NCBI RefSeq assembly: GCF_030013905.1
Contig: NZ_CP124862.1
Span: 2,297,051 to 2,361,050 of the forward strand
Direction of reading: 5' to 3'
Origin: Petroclostridium sp. X23
GTDB taxonomy: Bacteria > Bacillota > Clostridia > SK-Y3
Length of the DNA stretch: 64,000 nt
The position numbers and the translations under genes are program-made. Under the pieces are notes generated by a model. The model was given only the letters and a program-made list of their open reading frames with translations, was not told the origin of the DNA and did not search any database. The stretch's first letter is position 1, and the number at the start of each line of letters is the position of its first letter. Below, piece after piece: positions 25,552 to 34,975 of this stretch.

Positions 25552-26817
25552 TTAATTAACACATGGAATAATGTTAACAGCCCTCGGTAATACAATCATT
25601 TTTTTAACATCTCTCTCGCTCATGGCTTTTTTGATAGCTTCCTGGAGATTAGGTGCCCATTCAAACATCATTTCTTTCAGGTCTTTTTCTTTTAGGTTTT
25701 CCGAAACAACCATGACTTTTCCTTTTGTCATAGCTCTGGCATACATAAACGCCTTATTGCTGCCGACGTTATATCCCTCCCTTCTAAACCTTTCTACAAC
25801 CTCTTGAGACGTTTTTGCTTCAACCATCCATTCACGGAATACACCTTCCCCAATGCCATCTTCAGCATTTGCCATTAAGATATATATACAATTCGGTTTT
25901 CCAAGCGGTTCTGCAACCGATAGCGCTTTTTGCGCCTGATAAAGGTTGCAGTCTCTTGGATAGCCGCCAGGGCTCGTAATAACTATATCTGCCAACCCGC
26001 AGATTTCAACTTCACTCACCTTTTTACAGATTTCAACACCTTTAGCATGGGCTAATTCAATGTCGCCGGCAACAAATGCAATATTTTGCTTATGCGGATC
26101 TTGAACCGCATTTACCATAAACCCGACATTTACCTTTTTTGCAGCTTCAAGAGCTGCCTCATGGAATGGATTCCCATACATAAACCCCATGGCAGGATTA
26201 AAAGGCCTTATGGGCAGGGAATGATGAATTTTTAGCGTCTCAATTCCTGCCACACCGGGAACAATACTTTTTCTGCCTCCACTAAAACCCGCTGAATGAT
26301 GCGGTGCTATCAATCCGGTAGTAATCACAAAAGAGCTTTCGACAACTGCCTTATTTACATATAAGGGCATGCCGGATACAGTTTCCCCCAGATATGTCAG
26401 GCTGTCTTTGTCCAAACAGTTATGCATGATTGCTTGATACCTATCCCTATACTCTGCTCCGATGATATTGGCAATTTCTTCATCTGTGCTTGCTCTATGG
26501 CTGCCCGTCGCAAAGATGAATCTAATATTTTCATCAGGAATTCCTGCTCCTGAAAGCCTTGTTACAAGTTCCTTTACAATGATTTTGTTGGGACCGGGCC
26601 TTGTATGGTCATTTACAACAATGACAACCTGATCCTCTTTCTTCACAAGATTTTCAACCCTATCTATTCCAATCGGATAATCCAGTGCTTCTTTAACCAG
26701 CTGCTCTTCAGTTGCCGTAATTTCCGGAACATTGATATCAATGACTTCAACTTCGACTTCATCACTCACAATTGCTTCTTGCATCATTTTTCCATAAGGA
26801 ACACTTATTTTACTCAT
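25552..26817 (-). CDS. LarA-type nickel-pincer 2-hydroxyacid racemase homologue
   Basis: The 421-residue cytosolic protein matches the LarA (lactate racemase, DUF2088) family. Residues used in Lactiplantibacillus LarA have counterparts at nearly the same numbers: Asp70 and Arg73 (NDHTRPG), His107 (ATGSHR), His173/174 (APHHSAG), Lys183 (GGRKS), which would hold the nickel-pincer cofactor, and His198/199 (IHHS). LarA homologues racemise or epimerise lactate, malate and other 2-hydroxyacids. Cofactor genes larB, larC and larE are not in the window. Start ATG at 26817 has AGAAGAG upstream; an earlier TTG/ATG frame to 26841 has none. Neighbours (citF before, tctC after) suggest a di- or tricarboxylic hydroxyacid substrate instead of lactate; inference only. 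Confidence 0.85.
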   Translation of the reverse strand: MSKISVPYGKMMQEAIVSDEVEVEVIDINVPEITATEEQLVKEALDYPIGIDRVENLVKKEDQVVIVVNDHTRPGPNKIIVKELVTRLSGAGIPDENIRFIFATGSHRASTDEEIANIIGAEYRDRYQAIMHNCLDKDSLTYLGETVSGMPLYVNKAVVESSFVITTGLIAPHHSAGFSGGRKSIVPGVAGIETLKIHHSLPIRPFNPAMGFMYGNPFHEAALEAAKKVNVGFMVNAVQDPHKQNIAFVAGDIELAHAKGVEICKKVSEVEICGLADIVITSPGGYPRDCNLYQAQKALSVAEPLGKPNCIYILMANAEDGIGEGVFREWMVEAKTSQEVVERFRREGYNVGSNKAFMYARAMTKGKVMVVSENLKEKDLKEMMFEWAPNLQEAIKKAMSERDVKKMIVLPRAVNIIPCVN

Positions 26818-26872
26818 AGCATATCTCTTCTTTCTAATCAAAATAGTTCTTTCTGCAAGTATGAACTTTCTT

Positions 26873-28411
26873 TTATACTTGCCTAATCACATCAATTACG
26901 CTGCTGTCACGATAGTATACCAGTCCAACGATTTTACTGCCATACTCAACACGCTTTGGCTTGCCTACTATCCCCTCTGCTATCTTTTGAAATTCTTCTA
27001 TAGTGCTCAGTTGCATCCCTGCTGATGTGAAGTTATGAATCAAATCTTGCCGCATCGGATTTACCGCCACACCATATTCGGTAACAAATACATCTACCGT
27101 TGCTCCCGGTGTTACGATGGTGTTAACCCGATCCAGTATTGTCGGGATTCTGCCTCTTATGAGCGGTGCTACAACAATGGTCATTTTTGCTCCTGATGCA
27201 GTATCAGGGTGACCTCCTATCGCTCCTCTTATCACACCGTCCGAACCGGTAAGTACATTTACATTAAAATCCGTATCTATTTCCAATGCACTTAAAACTA
27301 CCATATCCAGTTGATCCACTGCAGCTCCTTCCAATCCGGACCCCGCATAATGATGACCGCTAATCACACAATGAGAGGGATTTTCGCGGACACTTCTTGC
27401 TGCCTCAAGATCAAAGCCCTGTACATCCAACAGCTTTTTAACGAGGCCTTCCTCGTGCAGTTTCACGATTGCACCGGTAATCCCACCTAATGCAAAGCTC
27501 GCCGTAATTTTTTTATTAACCATCTTATCACGAAGAAAACGTGTTACTGCTAGAGATGCGCCGCCGGTTCCGGTCTGAAATGAGAACCCGTCATTAAAAT
27601 AGCCGGAATTCTCCATAATATCAGCAGCCGTCCTTGCGATTTTAAGCTCTCTAGGGTTGGTTGTAAATCTGGTTGCGCCGCTGGCAATACCTTTTGGATC
27701 TCCGATTGCATCCATCTTAACAATATAATCCACATCGACTTCCTTAATTGCACAGGGGGTATTGGGATAGGGTACGATATTATTTGTTAAAATAACTGTC
27801 TTACTTGCATGTTGCGCATCCACCATGGCGTAACCCAACGATCCGCAATCATATAAGGTATCACCGTTCTTATTATAACCATTCGCATTTCCGGCTCGGT
27901 CACAGGAAGGTGCCCCGAGAAATGCAACATCAATTTTTAATTCGCCGGAAGCAATAGCATAAGCTCTGCCACCATGAGAACGGAAAATAACAGGTAAATC
28001 CATCAATCCGTCTGAAACTGCATTTGCCAGCTCGCCACGCATACCGCTGGTCTCTATCCTCTTAACAACTCCGTTCTTAATATGATCAATCATTGGGTGA
28101 TGACAGCTGGTTAAGGAACTAGCCGCCACTACCAAATCTTTAAAACCCATCTTTGCCAACGTATCCATCACCATGTTTACAATATAATCACCATTTCTGA
28201 AATGATGATGAAAAGAGATGGTCATTCCATCCTTAAGCCCGCATAACTCTACAACCTTCTCAATAGACGCAACTATTTTGCCACTGCGTCCTTTCGGCGC
28301 TTTCAGTTCTTGTTGGAAAATAGTGCCGCTGTAACGCTTTCCGTCAAATATATGCAGTTGTCCCAAGCCTTCTATATATTGAGGTACTTCAACACCTAAA
28401 ACATTCTTCAT
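26873..28411 (-). CDS. citF: Citrate lyase alpha subunit (citrate-ACP transferase)
   Basis: CitF exchanges acetyl for citryl on the CitD thioester. The 512-residue protein has the family features LSFHHHFRNGD-like (here ISFHHHFRNGDYIVN), FLGAPSCDRAGNANG, FQTGTGGASLAVTRFL and SGHHYAGSGLEGAAVDQLD. ATG at 28411 has GGGGGTG 8 nt upstream. Follows citE by 16 bp in the order citD-citE-citF, the standard citrate lyase operon order. Cytosolic. Confidence 0.97.
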   Translation of the reverse strand: MKNVLGVEVPQYIEGLGQLHIFDGKRYSGTIFQQELKAPKGRSGKIVASIEKVVELCGLKDGMTISFHHHFRNGDYIVNMVMDTLAKMGFKDLVVAASSLTSCHHPMIDHIKNGVVKRIETSGMRGELANAVSDGLMDLPVIFRSHGGRAYAIASGELKIDVAFLGAPSCDRAGNANGYNKNGDTLYDCGSLGYAMVDAQHASKTVILTNNIVPYPNTPCAIKEVDVDYIVKMDAIGDPKGIASGATRFTTNPRELKIARTAADIMENSGYFNDGFSFQTGTGGASLAVTRFLRDKMVNKKITASFALGGITGAIVKLHEEGLVKKLLDVQGFDLEAARSVRENPSHCVISGHHYAGSGLEGAAVDQLDMVVLSALEIDTDFNVNVLTGSDGVIRGAIGGHPDTASGAKMTIVVAPLIRGRIPTILDRVNTIVTPGATVDVFVTEYGVAVNPMRQDLIHNFTSAGMQLSTIEEFQKIAEGIVGKPKRVEYGSKIVGLVYYRDSSVIDVIRQV

Positions 28412-28427
28412 CAACCCTTCACCCCCG

Positions 28428-29324
28428 TTAATTTCTCATATAGATACCGGCTGCTTCTGCAAGCTCAAGCGTGTGTTTCGCTCTTATGACTACAGGCTTA
28501 TCAATCATTTTTCCATTGAGACTGATCACTCCGAGACCTTTTGACTCTGCTTCTTTCAAAGCTTCTATTACCCGCTCCGCATGTTCTATTTCCTTCTGTG
28601 TCGGAGTAAATATCTCTATCACCGGTTCGATCTGTCTGGGATTCAATACAGATTTTCCGTCGAATCCCATATCTTTAATGAGTTGAACTTCCTTTCGGAA
28701 TCCGTCTTCATCATTAACATCCGAAAACACCGTATCCAGCGCTGCTATACCGGCTGCTCTAGCAGCTATAATAATCTGCGTTCTAGCCGCAAAAAGCTCC
28801 ACACCTGATGCCGTCCTTTTTGCTTTTAAGTCTGTCACATAATCCTCTGCACCAAGTGCAATCCCCACAAGGCGCTTGCTTGCCTTAGCAATATCATACG
28901 CATTGATAACCCCAAGCGCACTTTCTATTGCCGCCATCATACCTGTACTGCCTATCTCAACCCCATACCTTTCCTCACATAAGGCAATATAGTTGTCTAC
29001 ATCAATGATATCCTGTGCTGTTTCGGACTTTGGCAGTCTGATAATATTTACGCCTGCTTTTACCATCATCTCAATATCAGCTTTACCAAGGGAAGTATTT
29101 AATGGATTGATACGGACAACTTTCTCTATATCACCATAATCCAGTGTGGTTAAAGCATTGTAAACAAGATATCTTGCCGCATCCTTCTCTTCCAATTTCA
29201 CAGAGTCCTCCAAATCAAACATTAACGAATCCGCCCCGTAAAGATGCGCGTCTTTCATCATTCCCGGGTTATTTCCCGGAATAAACATCATGGTTCTCCT
29301 AAGCCTTGTTTTCTGATACGCCAT
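28428..29324 (-). CDS. citE: Citrate lyase beta subunit (citryl-ACP lyase)
   Basis: CitE cleaves citryl-ACP to oxaloacetate and acetyl-ACP. This 298-residue TIM-barrel protein has MMFIPGNNPGMM at the N-terminus, SLMFDLEDSVKLEEKDAAR, VRINPLNT, and the Mg2+/substrate block GIALGAEDYVTDL. The C-terminal GKSVLNPRQIEPV is conserved. ATG at 29324 has GGGGTG 6 nt upstream and starts 1 nt after the citD stop; the GTG at 29333 overlaps citD. Confidence 0.97.
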   Translation of the reverse strand: MAYQKTRLRRTMMFIPGNNPGMMKDAHLYGADSLMFDLEDSVKLEEKDAARYLVYNALTTLDYGDIEKVVRINPLNTSLGKADIEMMVKAGVNIIRLPKSETAQDIIDVDNYIALCEERYGVEIGSTGMMAAIESALGVINAYDIAKASKRLVGIALGAEDYVTDLKAKRTASGVELFAARTQIIIAARAAGIAALDTVFSDVNDEDGFRKEVQLIKDMGFDGKSVLNPRQIEPVIEIFTPTQKEIEHAERVIEALKEAESKGLGVISLNGKMIDKPVVIRAKHTLELAEAAGIYMRN

Positions 29325-29325
29325 A

Positions 29326-29616
29326 TTATGCACCCCGCTTATAATCAGCGCAGTCTATTGCTCTATAGTAAGCTGCCTGTACTCTTGCCTTAATGGTACA
29401 GTCTAAAGCGCCTCTGTCATTTGCAATCACCTTTACATCTGTCGCACCTAAATCAGTAAGTGTTTTTATAATGACTGCTTTGATTTGATCTCCGAATTGT
29501 TTTCCAACCGTACTCTTCAAATCAACTTCTATGCCTTTTCCGTCTTTTTCAACAAAAATCATAATATCACTGGATTCCAGTGTTCCGGCACAAGCAGTTT
29601 TATTTATCTGTGACAT
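29326..29616 (-). CDS. citD: Citrate lyase gamma subunit (acyl carrier protein)
   Basis: The 96-residue CitD carries the phosphoribosyl-dephospho-CoA arm. The attachment serine is in AGTLESSD near residue 14. The rest, with VDLKSTVGKQFGDQI and a C-terminal ALDCTIKARVQAAYYRA, matches the family. ATG at 29616 has AAAGGA 9 nt upstream. First gene of the citDEF block; 78 bp separate it from the aconitase-family gene upstream. Confidence 0.96.
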   Translation of the reverse strand: MSQINKTACAGTLESSDIMIFVEKDGKGIEVDLKSTVGKQFGDQIKAVIIKTLTDLGATDVKVIANDRGALDCTIKARVQAAYYRAIDCADYKRGA

Positions 29617-29694
29617 ATTCACACATCCTTTCCACTCACTTGCTCTATAAACTAAACATCACTATAATTAAAACTGATCTATCCATTTTCACTC

Positions 29695-31995
29695 TCAATT
29701 TATCTCTTTTTTGTAGTAGTTGATTAAACACCCTGATATAAGCACTTTTTTCTCGTCTTCCGTAAGATCTCCTATAGAAAGAGTCAGCTCGGTCACATGA
29801 TCGCCTATTGCGTAAGCCTTGATCTCCTTTTTTCCTTCAAGAATTGAATTCTTTAAATTAATGATAAATATAAATTCCTCTTTATTAAATGCCGTTTCGT
29901 CTTTCACTATAAACGGAACCATTCCCCAGTTGATCAAATTAGACCGATAACGCTTAGTAGCATATTCCTTTGCTATGTTTGCCCATGCGCCAATCACCCT
30001 CTGACAAGACGCAGCTTGTTCTCTGGCCGAACCGTCTCCCGGCTTGTTCGCAAAAACCGTGCTTCCAATACCTACCTTCAATGGATCGATATTCTCAAAT
30101 CCAATAATCCCGTGGATCTTATTATAGACTTTCTTAATTTCCTCCGAAATAGTGCAGGGATCTATCCCTTTCTCCCTTGCCACTTCAATTTCTTGAATTG
30201 CTTTAGTATTTTTTACATATGCAGGATCTTTCCTGCTGAGTGTAAATTCCGCAAGTCTTAACGGATTTGAACGGAAGGATGAAGTCTCACCCGAAGGAAT
30301 AAGCTCATCGGTGGTGGTAACAGGATCGGTAATATACGTAACGACCTTGAGCAATAAGTTATCGGTTAAACCGGGTATAACCGGCCAATCTTTAATATTC
30401 GGGCCAAACTTAAGCTCTGCATTGCTATCCGGTCTGCCTACCCCATTATATACACGTTTATCGTAGATAGCCTTATTAAAGTAATATGCGGGTTTAGTAT
30501 AGGCTACATCGATTTCTGTTGCAGCTGTGAGTTTACCACCATTGATTGCCGTTGCAGCAATTGAACGGGCATCCATCAGTGCAACAGAGGAAATCTGCCC
30601 TTCGGTAGGTTTAGAGCCTTCACGATTCGGGAAGTTCCTAGTGGTATGACGGATAGAAAATTCTTGGTTGGCAGGTGTATCTCCTGCGCCAAAGCATGGA
30701 CCGCAAAACGCTTCACGCACGATCACTCCTGCATCCATTAGTTTTTCTATAGAACCATTCTTGACAAGATGCCTGTATGCTGGCTGGCTGCCCGGATAAA
30801 CGCTCATTTTAAACGTACCGTCTCCTATAGATTTTCCTTCCAATATATCCGCTATATCAACAATATTGTCATACGTACCACCGGAGCAGCCTGCCACAAT
30901 ACCTTGATCTACATAGATTTCACCATTTACTACCTTGCTCATTAGATCAAAATTGAAGTTTGGATTATCAAACTGCTTGAGGCCTTCCTTCTGCACTTCA
31001 TGCATGATATCAAGAGGGTTTGCTTTCAATTCCTCTATGGTATAAATATTGCTTGGATGGAAAGGCATCGCAATGGTCGGCCTTATTGTAGAAAGATCTA
31101 CATACACCAACCCGTCATAATAGGCAATATCTTCCGGAACAAGCTTTGCATAGTCTTCTTTTCTGCCATGGATCTCATAATATTCCTCAACCTTTTCATC
31201 GGTACACCATATAGATGTCCAGCACGTGGTTTCGGTCGTCATTACATCAATCCCGTTTCTGTATTCAACGTTCAGATTTGCGATGCCATCTCCAATAAAT
31301 TCCATTACTTTATTCTTCACGTATCCATTTTTATATACCTTCCCTATAATACTAAGCGCAACGTCTTGAGGCCCTACACCTTTTTCAGGTTTTCCGGTAA
31401 GGTAGATACCGATAACTTCGGGTCTGGCCAAGTCGTAGCTTCTGCCCACAAGCTGTTTCGCGAGTTCACCGCCGCCTTCTCCTACACCCATCGTTCCAAG
31501 TGCTCCATATCTCGTATGGCTGTCGGAGCCTAGTATCATTCTGCCGCATTTACTCATCATTTCTCTGTTGTAAGAGTGGATAACCGCTAGATTGGTAGGT
31601 ACAAAAATACCGCCATACTTTTTAGCAGCTGAAAGCGCAAACATGTGATCATCCTCATTGATTGTGCCGCCTACAGCACAGAGGCTGTTATGGCAGTTGG
31701 TCAATACAAGGGGTACGGGGAATTCCTCCATCCCACTTGCTCTTGCAGTCTGGATGATCCCGACATAGGTAATGTCATGGGCGGTCAAGGAATCAAACTT
31801 TATTTTTAAATTTTTCTCATCTTCAGATGCATTATGGGTTTCAATAATTGAATAAGCAATAGTACCTTTCTTCGCCTGGTCTTTTGTTACTTCTTTTCCG
31901 GTTTTACTCTTAATAATTGCAGCAGCATTTGCATCATCACATACAATTTCTTGTCCATTTATAAGGTATACACCGGTATCATATAATTTCACCAT
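29695..31995 (-). CDS. Aconitase-family hydratase (YbhJ-like, substrate unknown)
   Basis: A 766-residue cytosolic iron-sulfur hydratase of the aconitase superfamily. It has GSDSHTRYGALGTMGVGEGG, cluster cysteines in VAGCSGGTYDNI and AFCGPCFGAGD, and the substrate-binding NFPNREG. The C-terminal swivel domain contains the KRYRSNLINWGMVPF segment. It is closer in length and layout to the YbhJ/hydratase subgroup than to AcnA (about 890) or AcnB. Reactions in the superfamily interconvert citrate, cis-aconitate and isocitrate, or homologues such as 2-methylcitrate. Its place before citrate lyase suggests that it makes citrate from aconitate or isocitrate. ATG at 31995 has AAAGGGAG upstream. Confidence 0.85.
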   Translation of the reverse strand: MVKLYDTGVYLINGQEIVCDDANAAAIIKSKTGKEVTKDQAKKGTIAYSIIETHNASEDEKNLKIKFDSLTAHDITYVGIIQTARASGMEEFPVPLVLTNCHNSLCAVGGTINEDDHMFALSAAKKYGGIFVPTNLAVIHSYNREMMSKCGRMILGSDSHTRYGALGTMGVGEGGGELAKQLVGRSYDLARPEVIGIYLTGKPEKGVGPQDVALSIIGKVYKNGYVKNKVMEFIGDGIANLNVEYRNGIDVMTTETTCWTSIWCTDEKVEEYYEIHGRKEDYAKLVPEDIAYYDGLVYVDLSTIRPTIAMPFHPSNIYTIEELKANPLDIMHEVQKEGLKQFDNPNFNFDLMSKVVNGEIYVDQGIVAGCSGGTYDNIVDIADILEGKSIGDGTFKMSVYPGSQPAYRHLVKNGSIEKLMDAGVIVREAFCGPCFGAGDTPANQEFSIRHTTRNFPNREGSKPTEGQISSVALMDARSIAATAINGGKLTAATEIDVAYTKPAYYFNKAIYDKRVYNGVGRPDSNAELKFGPNIKDWPVIPGLTDNLLLKVVTYITDPVTTTDELIPSGETSSFRSNPLRLAEFTLSRKDPAYVKNTKAIQEIEVAREKGIDPCTISEEIKKVYNKIHGIIGFENIDPLKVGIGSTVFANKPGDGSAREQAASCQRVIGAWANIAKEYATKRYRSNLINWGMVPFIVKDETAFNKEEFIFIINLKNSILEGKKEIKAYAIGDHVTELTLSIGDLTEDEKKVLISGCLINYYKKEIN

Positions 31996-32026
31996 GAATT
32001 ATTCTCCCTTTCAGTTAGTTATTTTT

Positions 32027-32225
32027 CTAGTCTCTGATATAGACGTACCCATCCATAATCTTTCTTGTAGGCAAAACCTTACCGATTTTCGCTCCGCCGG
32101 GATTAAGAAAATTGACCTTCAATTCCGCCCCTGTCTCATCGTTTTTTATCTTCAGGCAAATCCTTTTCCAAGAACATAACACCCTTGCTTGTGCCGCCTC
32201 TCATATAAACACAGGGTATCTTCAT
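32027..32225 (-). pseudogene. Remnant of a PrpF-family isomerase gene
   Basis: From an ATG at 32225 with an intact GGAGGGAG site the frame reads MKIPCVYMRGGTSKGVMFLE then KDLPEDKKR and stops at 32136. MRGGTSKGVxF is the hallmark N-terminus of PrpF/4-oxalomesaconate tautomerase proteins (about 390 residues). In another frame, the next bases encode AELKVNFLNPGGAKIGKVLP, which resembles the mid-protein block FxxPxGxxxGxxLPTG, ending in a stop at 32027. Roughly 130 residues between the two pieces and the whole C-terminal half are missing. The gene is dead by internal deletion and truncation, between mmgE/prpD and the aconitase-like gene. Confidence 0.75.
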
Positions 32226-32304
32226 ATCCTTTTCTCCCTCCAGATACTAGTTCATTCAAATAACAACTCGTCACAAATTGTTTTTTTATGCCTCATCAAT
32301 CTTT

Positions 32305-33660
32305 CTATAGCGCAGGGACTGCTTGCGCATCATCAATAGCTAAAATCATCTCTACGATACGTGCCGCATCTTCCGAACATGTGTCGCTTATCAATGCCAG
32401 CGCCTTAGCTCTTACCTGATCTTTTGTCAATGGGTTATCAACACTGCCTGACGCATCAGCGATTTCCTTCTTAATAATTCTTCCATCCTTACACGTAACG
32501 CTGAGTTCACATCCCCAATGACCAGGATATACTTTTGTAAATCTATCTTCCGTCACAACATTAACCTTTCTAAGCAAATCCCTCACCTCGGGATTTTGGA
32601 TGCACTCTTGCTTGAAATGATTTAATGTAACCTCTCCAAAAAGAAATGCACAAGCCACGGTAAACGGCGTAGAAAACTTTGCATCTACCGGAGTAACAGG
32701 ATTTATGCTTCCTTCACTGACACCGCACTGCTTATACCCTACCAGATAGGTGGCAACCTCAATCTCTTCTATATCATTTTTAGAAATCCCAAACTCGTTC
32801 TTAATGGCCAAAGCGGCGTCTATGGTACAATGTGTACTTCTGCAGCATGGATACGGTTTATTATCCATATACATCATCTCATATTTTTGTCCCAAGTCTT
32901 TTGCAACCAAACTTATATCATGTTCATCAGACATAGCGGCAAATAATCCGCCATCTTTTGCATCTAAAATATGTTCCGGACCCGTCATATTGGATTTTGC
33001 AAGAAGTGCCGCCTCCGCACCACTCACCGCGGCCCTCGCAGGATGCAACACCTTACAGTTCGCACCATCAGCTAGAAAAGCCCATAATCCGAATGACTGT
33101 GTCCCTGCCATTCCCAACGCAGATACTGTCTTTTCTTCGTCCAGCTTCAAAAGCTTGGCAGCCGCGGCTGCAGCCCCAAATGTTCCTGCCGTAGCGGTAA
33201 CATGCCATCCTTTATTCCGGTGTCCCGATACTCCAAATCCCATCCCTATCCTTGACATAACCTCATATCCGCAGATAACCGCTTCCAGAAATTCCTTACC
33301 GCTTCTTCCCAGAAATTCTGCCATTGTCCATGCAGTTGGAACTACAACAGTACCAATATGTGTTTTCGAATTTGTATGCACATCATCCAACTCCAAAGTA
33401 TGACCCATCATTGCATTAAGAAAAATCGCAGTAAGCAGCGGAGCCTTCTTTTTCTGTCCCCAACATGACGCATGGTCGCTCTTCCCGGCAATATCATAAT
33501 AGGTATCTGCTACACCTTTTATAAGTTCGTAATGAGCCGCTCCAACGGCAGCACCAACAGAATCAAGTACGCAAAGCTTTGCAGCATTCTGAACCTCATT
33601 GGGCACATTGTCTAAACTAAGCTCACAAATGTATCTTGACAATTTGCGCAACTCACTCAT
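32305..33660 (-). CDS. MmgE/PrpD family protein
   Basis: The 451-residue protein belongs to the family of 2-methylcitrate dehydratase (PrpD) and cis-aconitate decarboxylase. Typical blocks are VLDSVGAAVGAAHYE, MMGHTLELDDVHTNSKTHIGTVVVPTAW, GYEVMSRIGMGFG, GTFGAAAAAAKLL and HPARAAVSGAEAALLA. Members dehydrate, hydrate or decarboxylate tricarboxylates, so it fits the local theme, but the exact substrate is open. ATG at 33660 has GAGGGGG upstream. It is the first gene of the long leftward cluster, divergent from lysR. Confidence 0.88.
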   Translation of the reverse strand: MSELRKLSRYICELSLDNVPNEVQNAAKLCVLDSVGAAVGAAHYELIKGVADTYYDIAGKSDHASCWGQKKKAPLLTAIFLNAMMGHTLELDDVHTNSKTHIGTVVVPTAWTMAEFLGRSGKEFLEAVICGYEVMSRIGMGFGVSGHRNKGWHVTATAGTFGAAAAAAKLLKLDEEKTVSALGMAGTQSFGLWAFLADGANCKVLHPARAAVSGAEAALLAKSNMTGPEHILDAKDGGLFAAMSDEHDISLVAKDLGQKYEMMYMDNKPYPCCRSTHCTIDAALAIKNEFGISKNDIEEIEVATYLVGYKQCGVSEGSINPVTPVDAKFSTPFTVACAFLFGEVTLNHFKQECIQNPEVRDLLRKVNVVTEDRFTKVYPGHWGCELSVTCKDGRIIKKEIADASGSVDNPLTKDQVRAKALALISDTCSEDAARIVEMILAIDDAQAVPAL

Positions 33661-33735
33661 TTTTTACCCCCTCAACCTACTCCTGCAGTTTTAAGTGAAA
33701 TCCTTGTAGAATTTTTGTCAAAAACGAATTTTGCA

Positions 33736-33765
33736 TTATTAAGTATGACTTGAATGATAAAACAA
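33736..33765 (-). promoter_or_regulatory. Candidate promoter of the mmgE/prpD-led operon
   Basis: On the minus strand TTGTTT (33760-33765), 18 bp spacer, TAATAA (33736-33741), 76 bp before the mmgE/prpD start. It lies just outside the duplicated module, so a regulator bound there could act on both directions. Confidence 0.4.
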
Positions 33766-33787
33766 CCTTTAATAAATTGTAAAATAC

Positions 33788-33994
33788 AAGAACGCCTTTC
33801 TTAGTTGCGTTAAAGCAATGGTACCATTGCAAAGCTTAGGTATTTCTATTACCAAGAATATACATCTAAGTCTTTTGTATATTATTTATAAATAATCTTG
33901 TTTTTTTACTGTCTTAATTATATAATGTCCATATGATATATGCAAATACTTAATATTTTATAACCCCTATAACTTTTTTCTATATCAAATAAAG
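33788..33994 (+). promoter_or_regulatory. Duplicated regulatory module, copy 1 (before lysR)
   Basis: This 207-bp block is repeated without gaps at 37291-37497 with 12 mismatches. It contains the palindrome GCAATGGTACCATTGC (33815-33830), an interrupted dyad AATATACA-N11-TGTATATT (33857-33883) of the kind bound by LysR proteins, the palindrome ATTATTTATAAATAAT (33881-33896), and a sigma-A-type promoter TTGTTT (33898-33903), 17 bp, TATAAT (33921-33926). The dyads end just upstream of the -35 box. Confidence 0.85.
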
Positions 33995-34010
33995 GGAGGT
34001 AGTTGTCAAA

Positions 34011-34958
34011 ATGACAGAACGTGAATTGTTATATGTAAAAACAATCGCAGAAGAAAAGAGTATCTCCAAAGCCGCACAAAAGCTTTTTTTAACCCAGCCT
34101 TCCCTCAGCAAATGTATCCAAAAAATCGAGTCGGACCTTGGTACTAAACTTTTTAAACGTACTAATACCGGATTGCTCCCAACATTTGCAGGGGAAAGAT
34201 ACTATCAAATTGCTACAGATATCTTAAAGATTTACAATGACTTTGAAATAGAAGTTTGTGACATAAACAATTTAAAAAAGGGCAAGATTACCATCGGTTT
34301 TACAGCTAACCTTGCAACACACCTATTGCCAGCGACTTTGCCACCGTTCAAAGCAGCATATCCGAATATAGATGTGCATATCGTTGAAGAAACCTCCACA
34401 GGTCTAGAGAAAGCCCTATCCTCAGGAAAAATAGATTTCGCAGTTATGCATACCAACCCGTTCTACGACCCTATTAATGACTCAAATATAGTATATCATT
34501 TGCTCTACCGAGACCACTTTATTCTAGTAACAAAAAAAGACCATCCCCTTGGCCGTCATGCAGTAGAAGTTCCTGACTCCAAGCACCCCAGGATAGATCT
34601 TACATTATTCGCCAACGAACCATTTATCTTAGTAAGTCGTGGCCAAAGAATCAGACAGATGTCTGATGCAATCCTACAGAAAGCCAATATTAATCCATTG
34701 ATCGTGTTGACTACCAAAAGCTATGAAACCGCCAGACGATTAGCTTGCGAAGGTATTTGCGTAACTCTCGTCCCACAACAGTATGTAGAAATATTTACAG
34801 TGGCGTATTCCCCCGCTTATTATTCTATTGAGGATAAATATTCGCCATACTGGTCAGTGTGCGTAGCCACTCAAAAAAATAGTTACCTTTCTAAAGCGGC
34901 GCAGCAATTTATTAAAATGCTAGGTGAAAAATGCGGTTGTACCACATTAGAATCCTAA
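34011..34958 (+). CDS. LysR-family transcriptional regulator of the tricarboxylate locus
   Basis: A 315-residue regulator with an N-terminal winged helix-turn-helix (SISKAAQKLFLTQPSLSKCIQKIESDLG) and a C-terminal two-lobed co-inducer domain of periplasmic-binding type (KGKITIGFTANLA onward). It is divergent from mmgE/prpD, the normal arrangement for a LysR regulator and its target. The duplicated promoter module also precedes citC, so both genes are probable targets; the effector is likely citrate or another tricarboxylate (inference). ATG at 34011 has GGGAGGT 10 nt upstream. Ends at the hairpin terminator 34976-35021. Confidence 0.9.
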   Translation: MTERELLYVKTIAEEKSISKAAQKLFLTQPSLSKCIQKIESDLGTKLFKRTNTGLLPTFAGERYYQIATDILKIYNDFEIEVCDINNLKKGKITIGFTANLATHLLPATLPPFKAAYPNIDVHIVEETSTGLEKALSSGKIDFAVMHTNPFYDPINDSNIVYHLLYRDHFILVTKKDHPLGRHAVEVPDSKHPRIDLTLFANEPFILVSRGQRIRQMSDAILQKANINPLIVLTTKSYETARRLACEGICVTLVPQQYVEIFTVAYSPAYYSIEDKYSPYWSVCVATQKNSYLSKAAQQFIKMLGEKCGCTTLES

Positions 34959-34975
34959 TATTTATATCATAGTAC

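Noticed and set aside
32136..32225. A genuine 29-residue gene
   Set aside because: The sequence is the N-terminus of the PrpF family followed by an out-of-frame PrpF-like piece, so a broken gene explains it better.
33815..33830. T-box riboswitch because of the GGTACC core
   Set aside because: The core lies in a palindrome upstream of the promoter boxes, so it is not in the transcript, and the T-box consensus TGGNACCGCG is not met.
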